From: an uncultured Ruminococcus sp.
Lineage (GTDB): Bacteria; Bacillota; Clostridia; Lachnospirales; Lachnospiraceae
Direction of reading: 5' to 3'
Length of the DNA: 32,901 nucleotides
Assembly: GCA_946494335.1 (NCBI GenBank)
Contig: CAMMBV010000041.1
Coordinates: 1-32,901, forward strand
Within the stretch, counting starts at the first letter, position 1. Every line of letters starts with the position of its first letter. The position numbers and the translations under genes are program-made. The notes beneath the pieces are model-generated. The model was not told the origin of the DNA and searched no databases. It worked only from the letters and a program-made list of their open reading frames with translations. Below are positions 1 through 7,348 of this stretch, one piece after another.

Positions 1-54
1 CAGGTTTTATAAGGCCTGCAAGCTATTTTTCTATTATGTAACTGTCAAACACCC

Positions 55-222
55 GTGAAGGCGGAAGTAAATCTCAAAGCGAAAAGTCTCAAAACTTACC
101 GCGACAAATATAGTCCTGAAATTTCCATCCGCACTTCCATGACGGATTTCAAACGGGAAGATGGTCTTATTAACCTCCCTCTATACGCCATAGAAACGAT
201 AAAAATGACAGGAAACAACTAA
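55..222 (+). pseudogene. 3' remnant of an AAA ATPase (DUF4143-type) gene
   Basis: An open frame ending in TAA at 220-222 encodes about 55 residues that resemble the C-terminal end of the AAA+ ATPase/DUF4143 family: a VKAEVNLKAKSL stretch, then YRDKYSP, then IRTSM and a final LPLYAIETI. In intact members this follows the nuclease-like fold of a ~400-residue protein. Here the same frame has a stop at 10-12, and the codons before position 55 do not look like the family, so no intact gene can lie immediately upstream in this frame. The window edge prevents seeing whether the rest survives in another frame. Best read as a decayed or truncated remnant; family assignment is from motif memory only. 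Confidence 0.5.
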
Positions 223-246
223 CTTGGACAAATCATCTTTTTCCAT

Positions 247-275
247 TTTACATTGGAATTTAACAGTGCTATAAT
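247..275 (+). promoter_or_regulatory. Sigma-A-type promoter of pncB
   Basis: A -35 box TTTACA (247-252) and a perfect -10 box TATAAT (270-275) are separated by exactly 17 bp. Transcription would start near 282, about 29 bases upstream of the pncB ATG. A TTGACA at 291-296 cannot be the -35 box for this gene because no -10 box fits before the start codon. Confidence 0.75.
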
Positions 276-276
276 A

Positions 277-296
277 TGTTCAATATACATTTGACA
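277..296. promoter_or_regulatory. Imperfect dyad over the pncB start site, possible repressor operator
   Basis: The 20-bp segment TGTTCAATATACATTTGACA equals its own reverse complement at 14 of 20 positions and has TGT/ACA ends. It begins one base after the -10 box and covers the expected transcription start. Nicotinate salvage genes in Firmicutes are often repressed by the 3H-domain protein NiaR through TGT...ACA-type palindromes, so this is a candidate operator. The repressor gene is not in the window and the match is loose. Confidence 0.25.
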
Positions 297-310
297 AGGA
301 GAAACATGAT

Positions 311-1780
311 ATGCGCGCTTTAAATCTGACCCTGCTGACGGATCTGTATGAACTGACCATGATGCAGGGTTATTTTAAAAATCCGACAGACCAGGTTGTG
401 GTATTTGATATGTTTTACCGCCGCAATCCCTGCGATGGAGGCTATGCCATCGCAGCAGGGCTGGAGCAGGTGATTGAATATGTGAGGGATCTTCATTTTG
501 CCCCCGATGACATTGAATACCTGAAAACTTTGAACATTTTCGACAGGGATTTCCTGGAGTACTTAAGAGGCTTTCATTTTACGGGCGATATCTACGCCAT
601 TCCGGAGGGCACTGTGGTGTTCCCCAGAGAACCCCTCTTAAAAGTGATCGCTCCGGTTATGGAAGCCCAGCTGGTAGAGACCACTATCTTAAACATCATA
701 AACCATCAGAGTCTCATCGCCACCAAGGCTGCCAGAGTGGTCTATGCCGCTCAGGGCGACGGCGTGATGGAATTCGGTCTGCGCCGGGCACAGGGCCCTG
801 ATGCAGGCATATACGGCGCCAGAGCCGCAATGATCGCCGGCTGTGTCGGCACCTCCAATGTGCTGACGGGACAGATGTTCAACGTTCCTGTAAAAGGCAC
901 CCATGCTCATAGCTGGATCATGAGCTTCCCGGATGAATATACCGCTTTTAAAACTTATGCCGATCTGTATCCGGATTCCTGCATCCTCCTGGTGGACACC
1001 TATGACGTGCTGAAATCCGGCGTGCCCAACGCCATCCGGGTATTTAAGGAGATGAAGGAAAAAAATCCCGATTTCAAGGGCTATGGAATCCGCATCGACA
1101 GCGGCGACCTGGCTTACCTGTCCAAGAAAGCTTACAGGCAGCTGGAAGCTGCTGGCTTCGGCGACGCCATCATATCTGCTTCCAGCGATCTTGACGAGCA
1201 TCTTATCGACAGCCTGAAAGCCCAGGGCGCCAAGATCAACTCCTGGGGCGTAGGTACCAACCTGATCACGGCCAAGGACTGCCCTGCTTTTGGCGGCGTT
1301 TATAAACTGGCTGCCATTAAGAATTCCGAAGACAAGGACTTCGAACCCAAAATCAAACTCTCGGAAAACTCGGAAAAGGTGACAAACCCGGGCAACAAAA
1401 CCATTTACCGTATTTATGATAAAGAAAACGGGAAAATCCGCGCAGACCTGATCTGTCTGGCGGACGAAACCTTCGACGAATCAAAAGATATGATTATTTT
1501 TGACCCCGCCGAGACCTGGAAGAAGACAAAGATCGAAGGCGGCACTTACACATTGAGAGAGCTTCTGGTACCCATATTCCTGAAGGGAGAATGCGTTTAC
1601 ACTTCGCCCAGCGTCATGGAAATGCAAAAGCTCTGCAAACAGGAACAGGAAACTTTATGGGATGAAACACGGCGTCTTGTCAATCCCCACGAAGTATATG
1701 TGGATTTGTCAGACAAACTGTATAAAATCAAAAGCGACCTTCTGGAAGAGATGGGAACTGCCGCTTTAAAATATCAATAA
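311..1780 (+). CDS. pncB: Nicotinate phosphoribosyltransferase
   Basis: Makes nicotinate mononucleotide from nicotinate and PRPP with ATP hydrolysis, the entry step of NAD salvage (Preiss-Handler pathway), in the cytoplasm. The 489-residue protein opens with the family start LTDLYELTMMQGY. It carries the GLRRAQGPDAG and GARAA stretch, the GTHAHSW segment with the His expected to be phosphorylated, a RIDSGDLAYLS phosphate-binding strand and a GVGTNL loop. Length and motifs fit the long form common in Firmicutes. The start is fixed by AAGGAG at 296-301; an ATG at 306-308 is out of frame and soon meets a stop. It is monocistronic or weakly coupled to the peptidase gene downstream, with a terminator-like hairpin between them. 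Function is confident; regulation by a nicotinate repressor is only a suggestion. Confidence 0.95.
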   Translation: MRALNLTLLTDLYELTMMQGYFKNPTDQVVVFDMFYRRNPCDGGYAIAAGLEQVIEYVRDLHFAPDDIEYLKTLNIFDRDFLEYLRGFHFTGDIYAIPEGTVVFPREPLLKVIAPVMEAQLVETTILNIINHQSLIATKAARVVYAAQGDGVMEFGLRRAQGPDAGIYGARAAMIAGCVGTSNVLTGQMFNVPVKGTHAHSWIMSFPDEYTAFKTYADLYPDSCILLVDTYDVLKSGVPNAIRVFKEMKEKNPDFKGYGIRIDSGDLAYLSKKAYRQLEAAGFGDAIISASSDLDEHLIDSLKAQGAKINSWGVGTNLITAKDCPAFGGVYKLAAIKNSEDKDFEPKIKLSENSEKVTNPGNKTIYRIYDKENGKIRADLICLADETFDESKDMIIFDPAETWKKTKIEGGTYTLRELLVPIFLKGECVYTSPSVMEMQKLCKQEQETLWDETRRLVNPHEVYVDLSDKLYKIKSDLLEEMGTAALKYQ

Positions 1781-1792
1781 TGTCATAAGTAG

Positions 1793-1842
1793 CCTCCGGT
1801 TATCATAGGCTGTTAAAAAGTCTGTGGTATCGGAGGTTTTTT
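1793..1842 (+). terminator. Hairpin with T6 tract that also contains the next gene's Shine-Dalgarno
   Basis: CCTCCG (1793-1798) can pair with CGGAGG (1831-1836), which is followed by six T residues (1837-1842) and directly by the ATG at 1843. The 3' arm is therefore both the descending arm of a short terminator-like stem and the ribosome binding site of the downstream gene. The loop is long (32 nt), so termination would be inefficient; hiding the ribosome binding site in read-through transcripts is the alternative role. Confidence 0.4.
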
Positions 1843-2415
1843 ATGAATTCATATGTACGTCTCATTAACAAAGAACATCTTCTGCCTGTTTCTTATGTCC
1901 CGAAAGATATGACAGAAGCCATTTTCCCTTTCTGCGCCCCAAAGGGCAGCTCAAAAAAGCTCATGAGAAAGGAAGCGGCGGACTGGGCCGCGCTGCTTTT
2001 TGCCCAGGCACGCTGGGATGATATCTATCTTTTCGGCGCTTCCGCCTACCGTTCCTACAGCCGACAGCAGCAGCTTTACGAAGAAAGAATGGCGCTTCTA
2101 AACCATCCTGAAGATAACCCTTATATTGCGCCTCCTGGAGCCAGTGAACACCAGAGCGGACTTGCCCTGGATGTCACCTGCGCCGGCGTAGGTTATGATC
2201 TGACGGAGGAATTTGCCTACACCCCGGAGGGAAAGTGGCTGGCCCGCAACGCCGCCCTGTTTGGATTTATCCTGCGGTATCCTCTGCGTAAAACGGAAAT
2301 TACCGGATACGCCTGGGAACCCTGGCATATCCGGTACGTCACCCGCTCGCTGGCTCTTTATTTAACTTTAACGGGATTGACTTTGGAAGAATTTTACCAG
2401 ATGGAAGCAGGCTAA
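1843..2415 (+). CDS. VanXY-like cytoplasmic D,D-peptidase (peptidase M15B)
   Basis: Zinc-dependent D-Ala-D-Ala peptidase of the VanY/VanX M15 family. Visible active-site residues: Arg70 in the AYRSYSRQQQ segment, His103 and Asp110 in SEHQSGLALDV (the SxHxxGxAxD zinc motif), and Glu159 and His162 in EPWHIRY. At 190 residues, with no signal peptide or membrane anchor, it resembles the soluble VanXY D,D-dipeptidase/carboxypeptidases rather than anchored VanY. The N-terminal LINKEH and the FILRYP..K.EITG block before the last zinc ligand support this. No vanC-type ligase, serine racemase or VanRS pair is present, so a resistance role is not implied; trimming of internal or recycled peptides is more likely. 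GGAGG at 1832-1836 fixes the start. The gene converges on spoVT and overlaps it by 4 bp. Confidence 0.8.
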   Translation: MNSYVRLINKEHLLPVSYVPKDMTEAIFPFCAPKGSSKKLMRKEAADWAALLFAQARWDDIYLFGASAYRSYSRQQQLYEERMALLNHPEDNPYIAPPGASEHQSGLALDVTCAGVGYDLTEEFAYTPEGKWLARNAALFGFILRYPLRKTEITGYAWEPWHIRYVTRSLALYLTLTGLTLEEFYQMEAG

Positions 2416-2954
2416 CCTTCCATCTGTTTTCCCAGCACAGCGGATGCGGTCTGTGCAATTTTCTTTTCTGTTTCTCCCACATCTTCTTTATTGCTGCAGA
2501 TGATTACGGAACCGATAGCATCCCCTGCGCTTATAATGGGGGCCACAATCGCCGACTGATAGTGGGCCTCTTTATCTGACATCAGTTCCAGCCGTTCACG
2601 GCTGCCGGATAAAACGGTCACACATTCCCTGTTGGTTATCACCTGTTCCAGATCTTCGCTGATTGCTTTCTGATTATATTCTTTCTGTTCGGGCCCAACT
2701 GCCGCCACAATCTGATCATGATCGGAAATACAGGTCAGATATCCCGTTACTGAAGAAATGGCTTCCGCAAATTCTCTGGCATACTTGCCCAGTTCTCCAA
2801 TGGGAGAATACTTTTTCAGAACGATTTCCCCTTCCCGGCCTGTAAAAATCTCCATGGGCTCCCCTTCCCTTATCCGCAGTGTCCTGCGAATTTCTTTCGG
2901 CACCACCACTCGGCCCAGGTCGTCGATCCTTCTTACAATTCCTGTAGCTTTCAT
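2412..2954 (-). CDS. spoVT: Stage V sporulation protein T (AbrB-family regulator)
   Basis: DNA-binding regulator that in Bacillus tunes forespore gene expression late in sporulation. The 180-residue protein has an N-terminal swapped-hairpin AbrB domain (residues 1-50, with the IVRRIDDLGRVVVPKEIRR signature) and a C-terminal GAF-like sensor domain (about 55-180), matching SpoVT in length and architecture; simple AbrB/Abh proteins are about 95 residues and lack the GAF part. A strong TTCCTCC at 2962-2968 (GGAGGAA on the gene strand) sets the start. It lies downstream of RNase J with a 92-bp gap holding a possible sigma-G promoter. In many Firmicutes spoVT lies next to mfd and a PrsA-like gene; here they are a few genes away. 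It marks the organism as a spore former. Confidence 0.93.
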   Translation of the reverse strand: MKATGIVRRIDDLGRVVVPKEIRRTLRIREGEPMEIFTGREGEIVLKKYSPIGELGKYAREFAEAISSVTGYLTCISDHDQIVAAVGPEQKEYNQKAISEDLEQVITNRECVTVLSGSRERLELMSDKEAHYQSAIVAPIISAGDAIGSVIICSNKEDVGETEKKIAQTASAVLGKQMEG

Positions 2955-2998
2955 ATAAAAATTCCTCCGTTTACATTACTATCAATTTCCTTTCATGG

Positions 2999-3027
2999 TA
3001 GTTTGTGTAGAACGGAAGAATTTATGC
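2999..3027 (-). promoter_or_regulatory. Possible sigma-G promoter of spoVT
   Basis: On the minus strand GCATA (3023-3027) matches the sigma-G -35 consensus GHATR. CAAACTA (2999-3005), 17 bp downstream, matches the -10 consensus CATnnTA except at the third base. No good sigma-A promoter is apparent in the gap. Bacillus spoVT is sigma-G dependent, which makes the match meaningful, but it is short and read by eye. Confidence 0.3.
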
Positions 3028-3046
3028 TAATTTCCTTTTATTTTAA

Positions 3047-4741
3047 TTATATTTCCATAATAATCGGTATGATCACCGGATTTCGCTTCATCTTTTTCCA
3101 GAGGAAATCTGACAGGCTGTCCTTTACCTCTCCTTTTATTTTTCCCCACTCTCTGATTTTTTTCTTATGGCATTTTTCAATGGCCTTCTGCGATACTTCC
3201 CGAAGTTCCCGCATAAGCTCTTCTGATTCTCTCACGTATACGAATCCTCTGGAAATAATATCCGGACCGGATACCAGTTTCTTGCTGCCCTTTTCCAGCC
3301 CAATGGTCACTACCACAATTCCATGCTCCGCCAGATTCTGACGGTCGCGGATCACAATGTTTCCCACATCTCCGATCCCCAGGCCATCCACAAAAATTTC
3401 TCTGGCTGACACTTTTCCCGTTACTTTCGCCTCTCTCTGCGAAAGACTTAAGACATCGCCGGCTTCCAGAACAAAAGCATTCTCTTTTTTTATGCCCAGC
3501 TCCGTGACCAGTTCCGCCGCTGCTGTCAGATGACGATATTCACCATGAACCGGCACGGCATAGCGGGGCTTTAAAAGAGAATAAATCAGCTTAATCTCCT
3601 CCTGACAGGCGTGACCGGAAACGTGAGTATCCTGAAACAGCACTTCCGCCCCCCGCATAGCCAGTTCATTGATAATCCTGGAGACGGCCTTTTCATTCCC
3701 CGGTATGGGATTGGAGCTTAATATAATCACGTCTCCCGGCTTGATGCGCACTTTCTTGTGGGTGCCGTCAGCCATCCGGGACAGCGCCGCCATGGATTCT
3801 CCCTGACTCCCCGTGGTGATAAATACCAGCTGTTCGTCGGGATAGCGGTTCATCTCTCCCACCTGAATCAGCGTTTTCTCCGGTATCTTTACGTAACCCA
3901 GATCCTGAGCGATCTGAATGACCGTTTCCATACTCCTTCCCTGAAGAATTACCTTACGTCCGAAACGGTGCGCCGTATTTATAATCTGCTGCACACGGTC
4001 CACATTGGACGCAAAAGTGGCCACAATCATTCTGCTGCCCCGGTGCTCGGAAAAAAGCATGTCAAAAGTCCTGGCCACCTTCGTCTCTGAAGGTGTAAAT
4101 CCCGGCCGCATGGCATTGGTACTGTCGCTTAAGACAGCCAGAACGCCCTTTTTCCCCAGCACAGCCATGCGCTGCAGATCTATGGACTCGCCGAACAGCG
4201 GCGTGTAATCTACTTTGAAATCACCGGTGTGGACAATCACTCCCGCCGGCGTGTAGATAGCCAGGGAGGAAGCTCCCGCTATACTGTGATTGGTTTTGAT
4301 GAATTCCACCCTGAAATCCCCCAGCGTCACATAACCGCCCTGCTTCACTATTTTCCGCTTTGTTTTTTTCAGAAGCTTTGCTTCCTGAAGCTTATGTTCA
4401 ATTAAGCCCATGGTCAGTCTGGTGGCATAAACCGGCACATTTACCTTGGGAAGGATGTAGGGCAGAGCGCCGATATGATCCTCATGACCATGGGTGATCA
4501 CAAAGCCTTTCACTTTTTCGATATTCTGCTCCAGGTATGAGACATCCGGTATTACCTTGTCGATGCCCAGCATATCATCCTCCGGAAATGAAATTCCGCA
4601 GTCCACCACAATAATTGTATTTTCATATTCAACGGCGGTAATATTCATCCCGATCTTATCCAATCCGCCCAGGGGGATGATCTTTACCGCCTTATTTTTT
4701 TCTTTTTTCAAAATATATTCATTCCTCTCAAAATTATCCAT
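3047..4741 (-). CDS. rnj: Ribonuclease J
   Basis: Zinc-dependent 5'-3' exoribonuclease and endoribonuclease of mRNA decay and rRNA maturation (RNase J1/J2 family), cytoplasmic. The 564-residue protein has the metallo-beta-lactamase motif HGHEDH (His84, His86, Asp88, His89), the later VHTGDFKVD ligand block, a beta-CASP domain (around residues 210-370, with SDSTNAMRPG) and the C-terminal J domain. Start choice is uncertain: ATG at 4741 has no clear Shine-Dalgarno and lies only about 14 bases from the predicted transcription start. A TTG at 4711 (residue 11) has GAGAGG at 4724-4729 twelve bases ahead and would begin the protein nearer the conserved IIPLGG block. The longer form is given. spoVT follows on the same strand. 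Confidence 0.93.
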   Translation of the reverse strand: MDNFERNEYILKKEKNKAVKIIPLGGLDKIGMNITAVEYENTIIVVDCGISFPEDDMLGIDKVIPDVSYLEQNIEKVKGFVITHGHEDHIGALPYILPKVNVPVYATRLTMGLIEHKLQEAKLLKKTKRKIVKQGGYVTLGDFRVEFIKTNHSIAGASSLAIYTPAGVIVHTGDFKVDYTPLFGESIDLQRMAVLGKKGVLAVLSDSTNAMRPGFTPSETKVARTFDMLFSEHRGSRMIVATFASNVDRVQQIINTAHRFGRKVILQGRSMETVIQIAQDLGYVKIPEKTLIQVGEMNRYPDEQLVFITTGSQGESMAALSRMADGTHKKVRIKPGDVIILSSNPIPGNEKAVSRIINELAMRGAEVLFQDTHVSGHACQEEIKLIYSLLKPRYAVPVHGEYRHLTAAAELVTELGIKKENAFVLEAGDVLSLSQREAKVTGKVSAREIFVDGLGIGDVGNIVIRDRQNLAEHGIVVVTIGLEKGSKKLVSGPDIISRGFVYVRESEELMRELREVSQKAIEKCHKKKIREWGKIKGEVKDSLSDFLWKKMKRNPVIIPIIMEI

Positions 4742-4761
4742 AATCCAGGCTGCATTGCCTT

Positions 4762-4790
4762 ATTTTACCGCACTTTACCATAATAGGCAA
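4762..4790 (-). promoter_or_regulatory. Promoter of rnj
   Basis: Minus-strand -35 TTGCCT (4785-4790) and -10 TAAAAT (4762-4767) with a 17-bp spacer. The start would be near 4755. It shares a 124-bp divergent intergenic region with the psiE-like gene. Confidence 0.5.
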
Positions 4791-4819
4791 ATATATTTAT
4801 TCCTTCCCCCTGCAAAATG

Positions 4820-4828
4820 TGATATACT
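4820..4828 (+). promoter_or_regulatory. Extended -10 promoter of the PsiE-like gene
   Basis: TGATATACT (4820-4828) is an extended -10 element (TGn plus TATACT). No good -35 box sits 17 bp upstream, as is usual for extended -10 promoters. It lies 37 bases before the ATG at 4866, which is preceded by GGAGAAAG. Confidence 0.45.
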
Positions 4829-4865
4829 GACACCAGCCTATACCACTCAATAACGGAGAAAGAAC

Positions 4866-5267
4866 ATGAAAGATAAATTATTTAAAAAAGTAAACGGCAT
4901 CATTTCCGCCGCCACCCGGTATATCGAACTCTTTATATCAGCAATCATCATTGTCGTCATATTGCTGCAGATTGTTAATCTGATCTACGGCGTTGTAAGG
5001 ACTCCTCTTTTTCAGCTGGATACCGATCATTTCACCGTATTTTTAGCCCAGGCCCTTACCCTGGTGGTGGGAATTGAGTTCGTCAAAATGCTCTGCAGAC
5101 ACACACCGGAAACCGTGGTGGAGGTTCTGATGTTCGCAACCGCCCGTCAGATGGTGGTGGAGCATCTGAAAACTTTCGAGACATTGATCGGCATTGTAGC
5201 CATTGCCCTTCTTTTTGCCATCCGCAAATATCTGTTTCTGTCACCTGGCGAAGATGATCCAATGTAA
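4866..5267 (+). CDS. PsiE-like small membrane protein
   Basis: A 133-residue integral membrane protein resembling the phosphate-starvation-inducible PsiE family, whose biochemical role is unknown. Hydrophobic helices lie at about residues 20-42, 56-76 and 106-123, with a shorter amphipathic stretch at 84-97. The family-like signature is VVGIEFVKMLCRHTPE, then ARQMVVEH, then the closing LLFAIRKYLF. There is no signal peptide. It is a lone plus-strand gene between divergent rnj and a convergent methyltransferase gene, with its own extended -10 promoter and a strong terminator, so it is probably monocistronic. No Pho box was recognised, so phosphate control should not be assumed from the family name. 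Confidence 0.7.
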   Translation: MKDKLFKKVNGIISAATRYIELFISAIIIVVILLQIVNLIYGVVRTPLFQLDTDHFTVFLAQALTLVVGIEFVKMLCRHTPETVVEVLMFATARQMVVEHLKTFETLIGIVAIALLFAIRKYLFLSPGEDDPM

Positions 5268-5283
5268 ACACTTCCAGAATGCA

Positions 5284-5330
5284 TTCAGGCAGCAGCACTG
5301 TTTGCCCCGGTGCCGCTGCCTGAAATTTTT
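5284..5330 (+). terminator. 15-bp-stem intrinsic terminator after the PsiE-like gene
   Basis: The arms at 5284-5298 and 5310-5324 are complementary over 15 positions with one A-C mismatch, around an 11-nt loop, followed by ATTTTT (5325-5330) on the plus strand. On the minus strand the same stem is fully paired (G-U wobble at the odd position) but its tail is not U-rich. It sits between two convergent genes, so it probably serves mainly the plus-strand gene. Confidence 0.75.
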
Positions 5331-6208
5331 CATCCAAGTTTCATTATTTCCTTTACTTTCCGAATATAAGCCGGCGTGGTTCCGCAGCATCCGCCAACGA
5401 TGCCGGCGCCTGCATCCGCCAGTTTTTTCATATATACTGCAAAGGTTTCTTCATCCATATTGTATACGATTTTTCCGGAAGCATCCACTGTGGGAAGTCC
5501 CGCATTGGGTTTTGCAATCACGGGAACCTTCGCCTTTGCCGCCATTCTTTTCACCACATCCAGCAGCTGATCCGGTCCCAGGGAACAGTTAATGCCAACT
5601 GCCGCAGCTCCCGCTTCTTCCAGAACAGGAATCGCTTCCACCGCATCCGTTCCATACAGCGTCATCCCTTTTTCGTTCACCGTGAAGGTGCACATAACAG
5701 GAAGATCGCACACCTGCTTCGCCGCTTTCAGAGCCGTCACCATCTCGTCCAGACACAGCATCGTCTCTACGCCCAGAAGATCAACGCCTGCCTGTACCAT
5801 AGCATTTATCTGCTCCGTATATATATCTGTCAGCTCCTGCTCCGTCATATCCCCCAGCGGTTCCAGAAGCTCGCCCGTCATGGTCAGATCTCCGGCCACA
5901 AGGGCTTTCTCCCCCACAGCCTCTTTCGTAAGCTGCACCAGCCTGCGGTTCAGTTCCGCCGTCCTGTCTTCCAGACCATGCTTTTTCAGGCTGTAACGGT
6001 TGGCGGAAAAGGTACATGCATAGATAATCTGACTTCCCGCCTGCACGTATTCTCTCTGCAGCTCCTGCACCATCTCCGGATGATCCAGTATCCACAGCTC
6101 CGAGGATTCATTTTGGGGCATCCCTTTTGCCATCAGATTAGATCCTGTGGCTCCATCCATTAAAATTAATTTCCCTGCAGTCCAATCTGCAAATTCTTTT
6201 TTCGTCAT
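5330..6208 (-). CDS. Homocysteine S-methyltransferase family protein
   Basis: A stand-alone Hcy-binding TIM-barrel domain like the N-terminal module of cobalamin-dependent methionine synthase (MetH) or the BHMT/MmuM enzymes; it transfers a methyl group to homocysteine to make methionine. The 292-residue protein shows the MDGATGSNL start and the three zinc-binding cysteines: Cys208 in GINCS and Cys274/Cys275 in GGCCGTTP. The methyl donor cannot be read from the sequence. No folate- or cobalamin-binding modules are present, so the MetH partner, if any, is encoded elsewhere. It lies 22 bp after the PrsA-like gene with AAAGGG as ribosome binding site, suggesting cotranscription. No S-box or T-box lies directly before it. 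Confidence 0.85.
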   Translation of the reverse strand: MTKKEFADWTAGKLILMDGATGSNLMAKGMPQNESSELWILDHPEMVQELQREYVQAGSQIIYACTFSANRYSLKKHGLEDRTAELNRRLVQLTKEAVGEKALVAGDLTMTGELLEPLGDMTEQELTDIYTEQINAMVQAGVDLLGVETMLCLDEMVTALKAAKQVCDLPVMCTFTVNEKGMTLYGTDAVEAIPVLEEAGAAAVGINCSLGPDQLLDVVKRMAAKAKVPVIAKPNAGLPTVDASGKIVYNMDEETFAVYMKKLADAGAGIVGGCCGTTPAYIRKVKEIMKLG

Positions 6209-6230
6209 ATGCGGCCCTTTCGTACCGAGT

Positions 6231-7313
6231 CTATTCCTGTTCTTCTCCAGAACTTTCCTCCGAAGTTTCCGTCTCCGGAACTGCCATCTGATAGCTTTCC
6301 TGATCTGTCAGTCTGATTTTCTTCCATACCCCGTTTTTCACTTCCAGATCTGCTTCATCATACCAGCCCTGAACAATTTCATCAAAGGCCTCCTGCTGCT
6401 TCTGCTGCTTCAAAGACTCTTCTTTGGATGCCGTGGCCTCCTCATCCAGCTTTTTATCCAGGCGGACTACAAAATAGCCGGCTTCCCCTTCCACTACCTG
6501 GTCATATACCTGCCCGTCTTCCAGACCGGAAGCGGCCTCTTTCACCGCGTCATCCAGTGTGGTATCATCCTCTCCGTAGGAAAAAGACGTGGTGATAAAG
6601 GACTCATCCATCTCCTCCGCCATCGTCTCAATATCCGCTGCCGCAGGATCTTCACTGGCCTGTATCTCTTCCAGAAGGCTCTCTACCTTGTCGTGCACTT
6701 CCTGTTTTGCATCGTCTTCCAGATCACTTGTGGAGAGAAAGGCGTACGTCAGAGTGGACTGGGCAGCCTCCTCATCCGTCACCTCAATTTCCACATCTGC
6801 AATCACCGGTTCAAATGCTTTGTCATAATAAGTGGAAATCTCCAGGTATTCCCTCACATCTTCCTGAGAAACGCCGATTTTCTCCAGGATCTCGGAGTCG
6901 TTGGCCTCAATGAACGCCTGGGCTGCTTCATCCATGGATGCAGCTTCCTCATCCGTAATCACCAGACCATATTCATCCGCTTTCGCTCTGGCCAGGTACT
7001 TTTTCTCCGTTTCTTCCAGAACGTTTTGTCTTGTCTGCTCTCCGAAGGTCTCGCCATCCTCTGTCTCATTATCCCAGATTGCGGCGTCCGCACTGGAGCC
7101 ATACATAGAATACATATAAGAATAATAATATTCCGTCTGCGCCTGCTGATACCGCACTGCAAAACTCAGTACGCCGGCCGGAATTTCCTCTCCATCGACC
7201 ACTGCCGCCGTCTCGGTTCCGTCAAGTGTACCGGATCCGCAGCCTGCCAGGGCCGCCGTACATACGGCTGCACACAGAGCCGCACATACTGTTTTTATCC
7301 TGAATGTTTTCAT
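6231..7313 (-). CDS. PrsA/SurA-like peptidyl-prolyl isomerase lipoprotein
   Basis: Predicted extracytoplasmic foldase. The first 24 residues form a lipoprotein signal peptide ending in LAGC (lipid-modified Cys25). A SurA-N-like helical region follows (about 35-190, including YYYSYMYSMYG and a helix-rich acidic stretch). A divergent parvulin-like segment covers roughly 190-310, with VYDQVVEGEAGYFVVRLDKK, before an acidic Glu/Ser-rich tail. The parvulin core is not strongly conserved, so isomerase activity is not assured; chaperone function alone is possible. It sits directly after mfd, an arrangement common in Clostridia, with AGGAGG before the ATG and its own promoter inside the end of mfd. 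Very acidic overall. Confidence 0.8.
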   Translation of the reverse strand: MKTFRIKTVCAALCAAVCTAALAGCGSGTLDGTETAAVVDGEEIPAGVLSFAVRYQQAQTEYYYSYMYSMYGSSADAAIWDNETEDGETFGEQTRQNVLEETEKKYLARAKADEYGLVITDEEAASMDEAAQAFIEANDSEILEKIGVSQEDVREYLEISTYYDKAFEPVIADVEIEVTDEEAAQSTLTYAFLSTSDLEDDAKQEVHDKVESLLEEIQASEDPAAADIETMAEEMDESFITTSFSYGEDDTTLDDAVKEAASGLEDGQVYDQVVEGEAGYFVVRLDKKLDEEATASKEESLKQQKQQEAFDEIVQGWYDEADLEVKNGVWKKIRLTDQESYQMAVPETETSEESSGEEQE

Positions 7314-7348
7314 TTTTTCCTCCTGTAGCCATTCTTTACGCTCACAGT

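Noticed and set aside
291-296. TTGACA as the pncB -35 box
   Set aside because: No -10 box fits between it and the start codon at 311; it is part of the leader near the ribosome binding site.
1843-2415. Vancomycin-resistance determinant
   Set aside because: Only a VanXY-like peptidase is present; no D-Ala-D-Ser/Lac ligase, racemase or VanRS is seen, so resistance is not supported.
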